DNA of 64,000 nucleotides from the NCBI GenBank assembly GCA_900155495.1, contig FTLJ01000448.1:23833-87832 (forward strand), read 5' to 3'. The notes beneath the pieces were generated by a model, which searched no databases, had not been told where the DNA came from, and saw nothing but the letters and a program-made list of their open reading frames with translations. The DNA is from Porogramme epimiltina (Eukaryota; Basidiomycota; Agaricomycetes; Polyporales; Polyporaceae). Each line of letters opens with the position of its first letter. Position 1 is the stretch's first letter. Positions 12,218-23,344 of this stretch are shown piece by piece. The translations under genes and the position numbers were made by a program.

Positions 12218-12452
12218 GGTGAAGGAGGGAGTCGAGGTCGAAGCTGGGGACGGGACGCGGGCCGAGAGGCGAGAGACGAGGAAGATCTCGATCTTGATAC
12301 AGCAGGGCCGCCAAGAATTCTCCTCTTCTGGTCTGCACAGGCGGTCTCAGCCACCGCCCTCTCCCCGCCCTCCTCTCCACACATCCCTCCTCCCTCTCCC
12401 TATCATCCTACTTGTGCGCTGTCCCCACTCCGCCCGATAGGTGTTTTCAAAC

Positions 12453-14889
12453 ATGGAGCAGCAAGACCACGCGGCGCCAGCCCTGCTGCTTCAGCCTACC
12501 CCCAGCAAGGTTCAGTCTTCCCAGCCGGCCCTCCCCTCAGCTGCACCCTCACGAGGTCCCAGCCCGGGACATGGAGAGGTGTTCTTACAGGCGAAGAAGA
12601 ACACCATACTCAAGTCTCATGGGAGGCCACCATGGTAGGTAGCATTCTGTCAAACAGCCTACCGCGTCTAATGGAAGCAGGTATGATGAAGACGGGCATG
12701 CTATCTGCGACGCGTTCGTGATTGGGATCGCAGGTATGGTCTCTAGCTATATGCGCGCCTGGGGGATAGGCGGCTCAGTTTGCTCTTCGTAGGCGGCTCG
12801 GCGAGCGGAAAGGTCACAACGCTTCCGCCTCGTGGACAAGAGTCTATCTCTCACATGCGGACATCGCATTCAGACTCATGTCGCTCGTCAAATTGTCAAG
12901 TCACTGGGCTCTATTCCAACCATTGTGATCCTATCACAGGTGAGTTTCTTCTCGCTTGTTGCAGTCATCTTCGACAACATTCCCTCCAGGATAGTTTTTA
13001 CAAGAGGCATTCGCCTGAGGATTTGGAACTTGCCTTCGCCAACCGGTATGATTTCGACCATCCAGGTAAGTTTCAATACACACCTACGTACAGGAAACTC
13101 TGACACGTGCAAATGAAGATGCTATCGATATGCCAGTATTTGCTTCGGTACGTCGCCATTTGATCACACGACCTCTTTTTTATTCATAGCTGAACTGCGA
13201 ATACGTTCTCTCTTTTTCCAGTGTCTAGCAGATCTCAAGGCTGGGCGACAGTCAAACATCCCTATCTACTCATTCACAGAACATCAACGCCTCGACGAGA
13301 CTAAGTATCTCTACGGCGCTGCTATCATTATAGGTTAGTGCACATCTGATACTGCGTTATCTCTTCTTATATGCCTGCAAATCAGTGGAAGGCATTCTTG
13401 CGCTGCATGATCCTGCACTGCGTTCGCTATACGACCTCAAAGTTCGTGAGGACTATCTTTTAGACACGCTTCCGATACCGAACCGACTTGTCTCAGGTAT
13501 TCGTCCAATGTGATTCCGATCTCATGCTCGCCCGGCGCATCCGACGAGACGTCAAAGAGAGAGGGCGAAGTGTAGAGGGTATCCTTGAGCAGTAAGTTAA
13601 GGCATCAAACGTCGAATCACCCTGCTAATTTTGTTTAAGGTACTTGCGATACGTCAAGCCGGCATACGACAACTTCGTGCAGCCTACCTCTCGTTATGCC
13701 AATATCGTGAGCCTTTCAGGTAGCTGCTTTGCTGCGCGGCACTCATCAAGTGGCGTGTATAGATTGTACCAGGTTCGGATAACACCGTGGCCATCGAGCT
13801 GATCGCGACACATATCCATCGGAAGCTCAGGGATAGGTCAAGATACATGAGGAAGAGCCTTGCGCGCTGTGGACCTATGGATCTGAGCCCACGCGACGCC
13901 CGAGAACAATACTTTCCGAACTTGACAGTGCTACCTGAGACGCCACAACTGAAGGTATGTTAACATGTACATGAGACTGTTTTCTCCGTGATAAACGTTG
14001 GACCTGAACAGGGCATTTTCACTACGCTGCGTGATCGGAACACCTTGCGCGAGGACTTTATCTTTTTCACAGACCGACTGTCGACCCTCCTAAGTGAGAA
14101 GGCTATGGAATTCCTGCCTTATGCACCGAAGAATGTCATTACGCCGATATCAGCGACCTACGCTGGTCGCAAACTTGCCGTAGAGGTGAGTTACTCCTAG
14201 TCTTGTGGAAGTACGTTGAGTCTGATGGTCATTCAGAATGTATGCGGTGTATCCATCCTCCGATCGTAAGTCCTTATGTTCTTGACCTATATTTGCACCA
14301 CTCACCCATTCTCAGAGGTGGCCCTCTTGAACGGGGTTTCCGCCGCGTCATCCAAGACATCCGCATAGGCTCGCTCCTCATTCAGTCTGAAGACAACACC
14401 GGCGAGCCGCTCCTCCTGCACCTCATGCTCCCCACATGTATCCGCCAACGACACCTCGCCGAGCGCTCCTTCGTCTTCCTCCTCGACGCTCAGATCGGCA
14501 CCGGCGCTGCCGCGTTCATGGCGATCCGTGTCCTGCTCGACCACGGCGTGCGAGAGGAGAACATCATCTTCGTCACATTCGTCGTCGCCGCGTCAGGGGG
14601 CATGCGCGTCCTCCAGCGCGCGTTCCCTCGGGTACGCGTCGTGTGCGGCGTAGTCGACCCCGTTCTACGCGAGTCGTGGGCGTTGTGGGATACGACACCG
14701 GTCACAAGCCAGCAGAGTGGTTCAGGAGGCGTGCGCGGCATGGATGAGCTGACTGGTCCTGCTGAGGCGGAGGGCCGGAGGGTCTGGGTGGTCGAACCCG
14801 GTATGGGGCATATCGGTGAGTACAGTATGTCATTGACACTCTACAAAGACATCTTAATCCTTTACACAGGGGATCGATACTATCTGTAA
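12453..14889 (+). CDS. URK1: Uridine kinase with C-terminal UPRT-like domain
   Basis: Pyrimidine salvage enzyme that phosphorylates uridine and cytidine in the cytosol. The N-terminus (about 50 residues, Pro and Ser rich) is followed by VIGIAGGSASGKT, the Walker A loop. Next come ILSQDSFYK (uridine kinase substrate loop), YDFDHPDAID, IYSFTEH, VEGILALHDP, FVQCDSDLMLARRIRRDVKERGR and YVKPAYDNFVQPT, all hallmark kinase segments. The C-terminal half is like uracil phosphoribosyltransferase: LRDRNTLREDFIFFTDRLSTLL, VILRSGGPLERGFRR-type loop, FLLDAQIGTGAAAFMAIRVLLDHGV and the ending GMGHIGDRYYL. The PRPP-loop core is DAQIGTG rather than DPMLATG, so, as known for Urk1 proteins, this domain may not be catalytic. 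The Walker A loop is carried by a 20-nt exon at 12793-12812. The start ATG at 12453 follows a stop-containing leader. Confidence 0.9.
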
Positions 14890-15472
14890 CTGTAGCATAC
14901 ATTCCTATGGCATCTCGATTGTGGCACAGTCCACATTTGTGTATTCAACATGGACTTTGACGGGATACATACGAGATCATTCTTGACAAAGGTAAGGATG
15001 GTTCTCACCTCGTTTACCGACAAGGTTCTTGTCCTGGTAGGCAGACCTGACGCAGAACGACCTTTGCCGGAGACTATGAAGCCCTTGAGATCGCGAGCTC
15101 GTGTACCTCGGATCCTAACCCGAGAAAACCGAACAAGCGGCAGTTACATAGAACCGTACTTCGCGCATAATCAGATGTTCCAAGCGATATTCGCTAAGTC
15201 GAGGGCCGAATTCGCGGACTTGGCTCCAGGGGCATTGTGCGTACAAGGACTAATAAAGATACCTTACAAATCCACCGACCCCAGGTCGACGTCGGCCAAT
15301 TTCAGGCCGGTGGGATTGAGCGGCTGTTTACCGCCGCAATACACGCACGCACGACGTTATCCTCGCGACCGTGACACGCTGCGCTGACTCCGGTTATGTA
15401 CTACCTGAGCTCTTCCGTGTTGTGACTCACACATCGATTAGCCTTGTATATATATGCTGACCAAATGGGATC
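14890..15472. other. Intergenic region with TATA-like element
   Basis: About 580 bp between two plus-strand genes. An open frame of 145 codons (14950-15387) has no recognisable motif and biased composition, so I do not call it. A run TATATATA near 15447 lies just ahead of the next start codon. Confidence 0.5.
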
Positions 15473-17518
15473 ATGGTGGCGTCTAGCCAGACTCGAACCC
15501 ACCCCGACATGCCAATCGCCAAACTTGCACCAGGTCCTAGAGAGAGCTTTGATGCCGATGGCAAGCCGCCGCCATTCGGGCACGCACTCAAGCACTACTT
15601 CGCGCTCGACGACGAGTACGTGAACCTGAACCATGGTAAGAACCCCCTCTAGTGCCGCTCGTCTAGGTCAGCGCATTATGCTGACACCGTCGCGTATCCT
15701 CAGGATCGTACGGATCGATCCCGCTCCCCGTCACTTTTGCAGCCCATGAACTCGCGCTAGAGATGGAGCGCAACCCGGACAAGTTCATGCGCTTGACGAT
15801 GAAGCCGTTGCTGAACAAGTCTCGGTGAGTTTGTGGAGGATAACCGCAACCCGCTATAGATTCTGATCTTGTGACTTCGCACTCAGGGAAGCAGTAGCAG
15901 ATTTCATCGGGGCAGGTTCCGACGAAGTCGTGCTCATCCAGAATGCGAGCCATGCCCTCAACGTTGTGCTCAGGAACTTCGACTGGTGCGAGGGTGACTT
16001 GCTCATCGGAGGCAAGTGCGCTCTCCTACCCCACATTCCCTAGCGCACCTGCCAACCCGGGAGGCATCCCTTCCAGCGTCCACGACCTATGGTGCCGTTA
16101 GTCGGACGATTGAGTACCTCTCAGAGGGTACAGACCGACAGCGCCCGACCGGACACGCGATCGAGTTCAACTTCCCTCTCACGCACGCGCAGCTCGTGGA
16201 GAAGTTCCGCGACGGCGTCCGCGCGTTGAAGGCGGCACACCCCGAAACACAGTTTACGGACGTCCCGCCACTGTCTCCTGGGTACTCCAAGGAATCCGCT
16301 GCGCGCAAGAACAAGGTCGTCGCGGTCATCGACTCTATCGCGTCGATGCCGGGCGTGCTCCTCCCGTGGCAGGAAATGGTAAAGATCTGTAGGGAGGAGG
16401 GCGTGTGGAGCGTCGTCGACGCGGCGCACAGTCTTGGGCAGGAGGTGAGGCCTTGAATACGCACTCTTATTTTGTTATTCTGAGTGCTCACTACGTCGTG
16501 TCTAGCCGTCAATTAACCTGAGTGAGGCCAGGCCCGACTTCTGGCTCTCGAACTGTTACAAGTGGCTCTTTACTCAACGAGCATGTGCGGTCCTATATGT
16601 CCCGAAGCGGTCAGTCCTTTGTCCCCCTCCGCATCCTTAATAGTCTACAGAACACTAGAGTCGACTTGTAAACACACTTCTTGACCTTATAGGAACCAGC
16701 ACATTATCAAGTCTTCCATCCCTACTTCGCACGCGTATGTTTCGCCCTCGAATCCCAAGTTTAAAGATGTGGGCACGAACTTCATCGGGCAGAACGAGTG
16801 TAGGCCTTTTCTCCCCTACTCAATCAAGCCATTCTTGACTCACGCATATATCTACAGGGACAGGATGTGCGGACCCCGCACCGTATCTCACCGTGCCCAA
16901 CGGTGCGTCATCCCATCTCCGACCGTCACTTGCGCTCTCACACCCGCGTTCTCCCACATAGCACTTGCGTTCCGCAACTGGCTCGGCGGGGAGGTCGCAA
17001 TCAACGCCTACTGCCACCAGCTCGCACTTGACGGTGCGCAGCGCCTCGCAGAGCTCCTCGGCACGCGCGTCATGGACCCCAACGGCGAGCTCACGCTCAG
17101 CATGGTGCGCTCCTCCCCTCCCCTCCGCTTGCCCTCTCGTCTGCCGCGTCGCCTGTAGAAACTGACCTCCCGGTCGCGCAGAGCAATATCCTCCTCCCCT
17201 TGCCCGCCGAGGCCACCAAAGGCTCAGTTTACACGTCCGCGCAGCTCGCGCAGGTTGACGCCCTCTTCCGCGAGCGGCTCCTGCTCGACTGGAAGACGTA
17301 CGCGGCGGTGTACTTCCACGCCGGCGCCTGGTGGTGCCGCTGCAGTGCACAGGTCTACAATGAGGTGCGTCCCCCATGGTGGAGGCAGTGTCGAAGGAAA
17401 GGAGGGAACTTTGACGCGGTTTTTCCTGGTACAGATCTCAGACTTTGAGTACCTGGCGAAGGCGCTGAAGGCTGTGTGCAAGGAGGCTGAGGACACGGTC
17501 TTAGCGGCGAAGGATTGA
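15473..17518 (+). CDS. PLP-dependent enzyme, class-V aminotransferase fold (isopenicillin-N-epimerase-like)
   Basis: Fold-type I pyridoxal-phosphate enzyme of the class-V aminotransferase/isopenicillin N epimerase group. In order: YVNLNHGSYGSIP (N-terminal substrate loop), [18 protein letters not shown] (cofactor phosphate region), [47 protein letters not shown] with the Asp and His that hold the cofactor ring, LSNCYKWLF with the Schiff-base Lys, [23 protein letters not shown], and a C-terminal small domain ending [20 protein letters not shown]. About nine exons; the intron after LLIG has a GC donor. Fungal members include the ergothioneine C-S lyase Egt2 as well as desulfurase-like proteins. 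I cannot tell which reaction this one performs, and no pathway partner is next to it. Confidence 0.8.
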
Positions 17519-17804
17519 TTTTTTTGCTTATATTACTGTCTACCAATTGTGACAATTCAATCGGGGCTGAGAGTGAAAACTGGGTAGATAGATGGTGTAA
17601 GGCTCGTAAAACATGGGAATGCAACACATAACACATAACACCTTCCTATCAATCGAAAATGTTACCTTGTCCGGGCCCCCCAGCTTTCGGTCCAGCTGAT
17701 GGCTGGTGTGTCATAAAATCGCACCGATATTATTGAGCAAACACCTCACAGAACCCTCCAAAGGGATTTTACATGCAGCAACATGCATATAAGTACATAG
17801 TATA

Positions 17805-17887
17805 ACGGCGCCCATCTCCTGCAGGGGTTCATTAAGAAAACGTGGGCCACGTTTTCTCCATAAAACCCAACAGGGGATGGGCGCCGT
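17805..17887. repeat. 83-nt near-perfect hairpin
   Basis: The two ends ACGGCGCCCATC and GATGGGCGCCGT are exact reverse complements, and the centre GAAAACGTGG/CCACGTTTTC is also an exact pair. The intervening arm bases pair with a few mismatches, giving arms of about 41 nt with essentially no loop. It could be a short MITE-like element or a foldback RNA precursor. No flanking target-site duplication is clear. Confidence 0.75.
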
Positions 17888-17930
17888 CTCTATCATGCCT
17901 GGTGTTAGGAGGGTGATTCTCGATGCAGAC

Positions 17931-17959
17931 GTTGCACCGTGTGCTCCACATGGTGCAAC
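17931..17959. repeat. 29-nt palindrome
   Basis: GTTGCACCGTGTG pairs with CACATGGTGCAAC across a 3-nt centre, with a single mismatch. It lies 44 nt right of the larger hairpin and may belong to the same element. Confidence 0.6.
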
Positions 17960-18129
17960 ATCTACACTGTAAACCGCCATCGTGACCAATAATCCGACTC
18001 AAAGAGAGAGAGGTTGGATATGTTTAGCATACCGGGGTTGTGGGTGCGCCGATCTTTGGATAGAGGGCCCCGCTGCTGATCATCGTCACTGAAGTGGTGG
18101 CAAGCACACCAAGTGAACAGCATTGTGTA

Positions 18130-18180
18130 GATACTCTGTCACGCCAGCGCTAGCAGGCAGAGCTAGCGCGACAGAGTATC
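18130..18180. repeat. 51-nt imperfect inverted repeat
   Basis: The outer arms GATACTCTGTC and GACAGAGTATC are exact reverse complements. The inner arms GCGCTAGC and GCTAGCGC also pair around a loop of about 7 nt. Three strong foldbacks within 400 bp next to a dead gene suggest small non-autonomous elements. Confidence 0.65.
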
Positions 18181-18330
18181 GCACAGGACCATTGCACTGC
18201 GTGCTGTGCCTCCTCGTATAGTGTCAGTGTGTAAATGTCGAGTAGCCAGAGAAGGAAGATCGGCTTTCACCCGAGTCGTCTTGCGTGTTGCCGTTCCAGA
18301 CAGTGTGCGCCTCGCGATCTACGTACGGGC

Positions 18331-18800
18331 TCAGAAATTCCACTCGCGGATGAGGTTCTCCACGTTGATGCTTGCACATTCAAAAAGGGGAACGTGGGGG
18401 CCATATTTCGTACCAGACCTAGATGAAAACGGCGGGCCCAGGGTGATGAACTCCTGGAGCGTCCATCGACATGAGTACCACCCTGCGCACGGGAAATCCA
18501 AGCCTTCATACCCAGGGTCGTCTCCGTCATCGACATTCTCGAGATAAACCTCGGCGATGGTGTCCCAGTTGAACATTGGGCCGATCGCCTCTGAGAGCTC
18601 TGTGCTGCTCGTCTTGTCGAGGCAGGACGAGTGGTCCCGCCGGGTCCTGTCATAGCCATCGCTCACCACGATCTCGCGGCACGGGCGTATCTTCCCGTAG
18701 GGGTGGTCGCGCCTGTTGTCCCTCGATCAACGACAGCGACCGGGGATCTTGATTCAAGCTGTGGGGCTATGGGATAGGATAGCGTATCCTCTAGGAACGG
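18331..18800 (-). pseudogene. Remnant of a HET (heterokaryon incompatibility) domain gene
   Basis: Minus-strand fragments match the usual order of a mushroom HET domain. First is VPRGYAILSH (usual VPRYAILSHTW). In another frame follows GKIRPCREIVVSDGYDR (usual KI..C..A...G.D), then CLDKTSSTELSEAI..MFNW (usual CCIDKTSSTELSEAIN.MF.WY), then AEVYLENVD (usual CYAYLSDV), then RWTLQEFITL (usual RGWTLQELIAP), after which the frame stops. Frames change and stops lie between the first and second segments, and the C-terminal half of the domain is missing. Intact relatives act in non-self recognition after cell fusion. Alternative: one short exon of a live gene, which I think unlikely because the YAILSH block is out of frame and no continuation is visible. 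Confidence 0.65.
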
Positions 18801-19566
18801 TGGCGCGATCAGCAAAGTAGTGGACGCTGAAACGTATACAGGCACGCACCACCATTGTTCAAAGGACCAGCAACGAGGTGGGCAGAGACGCTCATGGGAA
18901 AAGGAGTAAGAGGATGAACAGTCTTATCCGATGGCACTGGAGAAATTACTTATACTGAGGCAAAACGGCGTCTGTACCAGGCAGAGCTAAATCAGACGCC
19001 CACGTGGACCGACTTTCTACATCTGGAGTTCATAAAATCAGGAAACATACATAAGGGTTGTGTTATGTATGCTACGGTAGGCCATAAGAGTGTACAAACC
19101 AAATTTGAGGCAGGGAGTGGTGGAGTGTAGCCTCAATGAGACAAACAGCTGGACGGGATGACATTGACAGAAAGGCCCCTTGCGATGGAGACGAACTAGC
19201 AGGAAAGGAGGTGCACTTCATATAGCAGTCTATACGTACCACAGATGCGGCCCACACCTCTCAAATCTCAAACCAAGATGACAGAAACGACAGATCGATT
19301 CTAAACGAGGGGAGGGTAAACTGTACAATATATACATATATACGTGATCCGGGATAAATACTAGTACTAGCGATACATACATACAAGCAAGGGCAGACAC
19401 GGCAAGGGACCTCCAGATACGAATGTACAAGAACGTGGACGGCGTAACGGAATAACTTACACATTATAGATTACAGACCTTGCCCGCGACCAGCGGCGGC
19501 CCCAAAACCATCCCAGAATCCTCTATCTCACCCTCACCTCACCTCTCCCCGTCGCTCCCGAATCCT
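18801..19566. other. Intergenic region
   Basis: About 770 bp, AT-rich with TATATACATATATA runs near 19328-19345. It has a weak hairpin at about 18966-19000 (GGCGTCTG...CAGACGCC). No gene or RNA recognised. The right end is the 3' flank of the F-box gene. Confidence 0.5.
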
Positions 19567-20958
19567 TCAATCACGGTGGACGAACGTGAGGAGCTTCTCA
19601 ATTCCCTGCGCCGCAAACGCAGCCCGCGCCGCGCGCTCCGTGGCCGCGAAGTCGACCGCGTCGTACGTCCGCGCGGGGAACATCGGCGCCGCGCCGCCGC
19701 CGCCGCTCCCCTCGGGGGCGTCCGCGTCGCGCTCCCGCACGCAGACGACGACGCGCTCGAGCGCGGGCCCCCGCGCGCCGCCGCTCATCCGGCTCACGCG
19801 CGCGACCCGCGCCGCGGCCTCCGCGAGGCGCTTCCACGGCACCGGCAGGCCCGTGTCCCTCTCCCTCTCCCTCTCCTTGTCCGCGTCAGCGTCGCCGTCG
19901 GCCTCCCCGTCGCCGTCGCCGTCGGCATCCGCGTCAGCGTCCCCGTCGCAGCCCCAGACGCTGTAAGAGTAGCCATACGAGCCGGGACCGGCGCCGCAGC
20001 GGACGGCGAAGGTGAGCGTGCGGAGCGCGGGGGCGGGGAGGTGCGCGAGGAGGAAGAGGGTGTAGGGCACGGCCGCGAGGCGGTTCGTGTGCACGTCGAG
20101 CGTGAGGGAGGTGAGCGCGGGGAGGGGCGCGAGCGCGAGCGGGTGCGCGCGGCCGCCGCTGCCGCCCTCTGACGAGGCCGCGGAGGCGTTGTCGCCGAAG
20201 CCGACGCGGAGCGTGCGCAGGGTCGGCGCGAGCGCGCGGAGCGCGTCGGCGAGGATGGGGAGGCTGGGCCAGGGCACGCGGGAGCACGCGAGCGTGTGGA
20301 TGGACGTGTGGAGGCCCTGCGAGATGAGCCAGCGGAGGACTTTGAAGTTGTCGCACGCGCTTGTCAATTCGATGGTCTCGAGCGCGGGGAGGGCGGTGTC
20401 AGGGGGCAGTTGGGGGAGGGGGCGCGCGCAGGTTTCCCACTCGGAAGTGTAAGCGATGGAGAGGGTGGTCAGGCGGGGGTAGGCGGAGAGGAGGTCGACG
20501 AAGACCTGGAAGGAGGTGAGCGCGCAGGCCCAGAGGGTGAGATGGGTGATGCGGGAGAAGAGGGAGAAGACGCGGTGCGCGAGCTCGAGGTCGATGGTGA
20601 TTAGCGCGAGCTCGAGCTTACTGAGGCCGGTCATCTGGGCGGAGAATGACGGTGGGATGGCGCGGAGCCAGGCGTCGAGGGTCGCACCGTGGAGGCGGTC
20701 CATGGAGAAGATACCGAATGCGCCTTCAATTTCGAGGGTGGAAACATGGGGGGCGAGGGATGGCGACGCTTCGAGGAGGCGAGAGAAGGGGTAACAGTTT
20801 GACCAGTCGATGTAGACGGAGCGGAACAAGAGATGGCGCACGCGGGGTAGCCAGTCGCGGGATGTGAGGGCGCACTGGGCGAGCGTTGGCCTTTCGTCGC
20901 AGAGGAAATCAAGGATATAGTCCCAAAGCTCCGGTGGGAGAACGGGGGTGGGGGGCAT
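19567..20958 (-). CDS. F-box protein, intronless
   Basis: Single-exon F-box protein of 463 residues, probably an SCF adaptor. It starts almost directly with the F-box: VLPPELWDYILDFLCDERPTL, then CALTSRDWLPRVRHLLFRSVYI. The middle carries Leu-rich segments (LSKLELALITI, ITHLTLWACALT, LTTLSIAYT, LETIELTSACDN, LRTLRVGFGDN, LTSLTLDVHTN, LRTLTFAVRCG) spaced like irregular LRRs. Near residue 340 is a low-complexity run of alternating Asp, Ala and Gly followed by KEREREER-like charge, encoded by simple repeats at about 19860-19950. It differs from the CxxC/F-box genes to its right, which carry the F-box in the middle of the protein. The start ATG at 20956-20958 is the first in frame. Confidence 0.8.
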   Translation of the reverse strand: MPPTPVLPPELWDYILDFLCDERPTLAQCALTSRDWLPRVRHLLFRSVYIDWSNCYPFSRLLEASPSLAPHVSTLEIEGAFGIFSMDRLHGATLDAWLRAIPPSFSAQMTGLSKLELALITIDLELAHRVFSLFSRITHLTLWACALTSFQVFVDLLSAYPRLTTLSIAYTSEWETCARPLPQLPPDTALPALETIELTSACDNFKVLRWLISQGLHTSIHTLACSRVPWPSLPILADALRALAPTLRTLRVGFGDNASAASSEGGSGGRAHPLALAPLPALTSLTLDVHTNRLAAVPYTLFLLAHLPAPALRTLTFAVRCGAGPGSYGYSYSVWGCDGDADADADGDGDGEADGDADADKERERERDTGLPVPWKRLAEAAARVARVSRMSGGARGPALERVVVCVRERDADAPEGSGGGGAAPMFPARTYDAVDFAATERAARAAFAAQGIEKLLTFVHRD

Positions 20959-21964
20959 TCTAGGGGGGACTGAAAGATGTCAAGTTAGCGTGAAATCAGT
21001 AATTGGCAAAGTAACACAGCTGGGAATCATGAAGACACGCGAAAGTACGGTGGAACACCCATTGGTACATTATCATGGATATGCTCCCGTAGCGGACAGC
21101 GTGGGGGAGAGACACGGCCACCGCGGTCCAACTGTCAAAGGCGATATCGTATGCGCGGTACAGCACAATGGAGACGAGATTGAGACTCCCCGACGACGCT
21201 GATGATGACGTTCGGCAAGAGGGGTAGGCCATGCTAGTGTCGTACCGATCCATGGTTGCACCACGGCGTCGTGAGTGGACCAAGGATAGCAGGTTGCGGG
21301 AATGCCAAGAAACCAGGAGAGTAAGGATAATGACAGGAAGGTTTGCTCACCAGGTGCTATTAGAGTGGATGGGGTATCGCACAGACGGGATATCTGAGGG
21401 GGAGAAAGGGCGAGAGAGGGAGAGAGGACTGGGGAGAGGAGGGGGAGAGGAGGGCGGGAGGAGATCTGGAGAGGGGCAGTGTGAGAGGTGGCCTGGGACG
21501 TTTGGCAGTGGCAGACGGGGACGCCTTCTCTGCCGAGGGACTGCAGGGCCGGCCTGATTGCGGCCAATTGGGGGCTCCCCGCACAGATGGCCCTGTCCCT
21601 GCCATCGCAAGCCGTGACATGCTCGTCACGCTTCTCCGCCGCCGTGACCCGTCGCGTTTCAGTCCAGCTTTCCGATCGTGACGCCACAATGGCTCTTCCT
21701 GAGCTACGCCGACACACGCACTGGCCATCGTCGGCTGTCCGCTACGTATGTTTTTCTCCCCACTCCATTGTTCAAAGCGTCTGATTCATTGTGGCGGCAG
21801 GGACCGTGATTCTGGTATGACGCCAAATGCGTCACAATCGAAGCCAACGCCTCGCATGGCTCCGAAGTGCCCCTTGTTCGCTCTATAGGGCAGCCCGTGT
21901 CTACAGGTTATATGCAGGGCTGCTCCCCTCTCCGCCGTGAATCACCTCTCATTTACGCCCCACC
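20959..21964. other. Divergent promoter with long purine tract
   Basis: About 1 kb between two divergently read genes. From 21398 to 21480 the plus strand is almost purely G and A, that is, CT-rich as seen by the minus-strand F-box gene. This is common in basidiomycete promoters. Other open frames here have no motif. Confidence 0.55.
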
Positions 21965-23344
21965 ATGTCGTGCAGCCTCTGTCGTCTCCCATTCGTCCCT
22001 AGCGAAAACTCCATCGCCCCTCGATGGCCTCCTGAAGGTCTTCTGTCTCAAAAACAGCTACTCCACTTCAAATATGCTCTCGCCATCGGACAAAACATCC
22101 CAGGCCTGTCCGTTAACATGGTCTACTTGGGTATGCTCCCGTCTCTTCCTCCCATCGACCCCGCTCACATCCTCTTTAGATGGAAATCTCTTCACGGTCG
22201 ATAATAGTCCCACGATAATTACTATCGCCTGGGAGCATGACCGTAAAACCGTATGTGTCTCCTCCAATGCTGATGTTGGCCACTCCGGCTTGTCCGCTTG
22301 TCCGCTTGACCACCGACCTCTAATCTGACCACCCCGTCCTCTGCAGTTCATAGCCTTCCATACCCATTGCGCCATTCTCTTCCGGCATCACGCCGGGCTG
22401 GCATCTGACTCTCAAGATGCGTCGATCGAGCTTTCCCTTCTTGAAAGAGTTATTAGCCCGCCTCAAGGTCTTGCCCGCGCCGGCCGCTTCGAACACTTCG
22501 ACTACGAAGGTGTTCTTGGCGGCGGCGCTCCGCGTATCGACATCGAGTCCCTCTGGTGTCCTGGGGAAGGTGAGGGCCTCAACGACTTTGACTGGCTCAT
22601 GTGGAAGGATCGCGGGCTCCAGTGGACCGCCACCCGCCCCGACATGTAAGCCCCACACACCTCGTCTTCTATGGTCCCCGCAGTTTCTCATAGCTGTCTC
22701 CCCCCAGCTTCCCTCGCTTCCACCCCACCGTCCGCCCCAAGCGCCTCGCAGCGGTTGGGCCCCTCCCCACGGCAGGCACGACCGACGTGATCACCAACCT
22801 CCCCCACGACGTCCTCGTCCTCCTTCTCGCGCACCCCGCGCTCTCTGACGCCTCCTTCGTCGCCCTCCTCGGCACCTGCCGCACGCTCCGGTGCGCCGCG
22901 CTCACAACGCTGCAACCGCTCGCGCGTGCGCGCGTCATCTCGCTGGGCTGGCCCCTCCCCGTGCCCGTCGAGCACGCGTCCTTCGCCGCGGGCAAGGGCG
23001 CGACCGCGCCCGCGGAGCTCGCCGCGCTCGAGATGGCGCACCCGGTGCACTCGCCCGCCTATGGCGACTGGATGCTCTACCTGAGCCAGGTGCACCGCAC
23101 GCAGGCGATGCGTGCGCGCCGGTGGGTGTGGGCGCTGGCAAAGGGCCTCGCGCGCGTCCGCGCGGAGCGGCGCGCGGCGAGCAAGTGGGCGGACCTGCCC
23201 CGTGAGTCGGGCGAGGACGAGGACGCGCCGCCGCGCAGGAGCGATGCGTGGAAGAGGTACGCGACGCAGATGAAGCCCATGATTGAGATGAGCAACATGA
23301 TGCGCCTCGCGTCCGAGAACGGGGGGCAGAACTTCAAGTGGTGA
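21965..23344 (+). CDS. CxxC/F-box-like protein, copy 1
   Basis: Member of a lineage-restricted family with three intact copies and one relic in this window. Exons 21965-22130, 22180-22250, 22347-22645 and 22708-23344, all in phase, give 390 residues. It starts MSCSLCRLPFVP (Cys-x2-Cys). About 80 residues later comes FIAFHTHCA, so Cys3, Cys6 and a His/Cys pair could bind zinc; this is inference. Next are a conserved acidic segment (LNDFDW) and FPRFHPTVRP. Then VITNLPHDVLVLLLAHPAL begins an F-box-like helix set, followed by FVALLGTCRTLR. The C-terminal block around YGDWMLYLSQVHRTQAMRAR is nearly identical in all copies. The product may be an SCF adaptor, but its target is unknown. It has no SSP partner of its own and sits at the left end of the array, so it may be the founder copy. 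Confidence 0.8.

Larger units (their letters stand above)
17519..18330. other. Gene-poor stretch with DNA hairpins
   Basis: No gene recognised. The stretch holds the inverted repeats listed separately at 17805-17887, 17931-17959 and 18130-18180. An open frame at 17711-17989 (minus) merely reads through the palindromes. Confidence 0.55.

Noticed and set aside
14950..15387. 145-codon open frame between the uridine kinase and PLP enzyme genes
   Set aside because: No motif, no splice continuation and an intergenic position just ahead of the next promoter.
15478..15505. tRNA-like T-arm sequence (GGTTCGAGTC on the minus strand)
   Set aside because: The stem does not pair, no anticodon or acceptor stem exists, and it lies in the coding start of the PLP enzyme gene.
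17711..17989. 92-codon minus-strand open frame
   Set aside because: It reads through the palindromes. Its apparent coding is a by-product of the inverted repeats.
21073..21717. 214-codon minus-strand open frame upstream of an F-box gene
   Set aside because: Generated by a long CT-rich tract; no domain.
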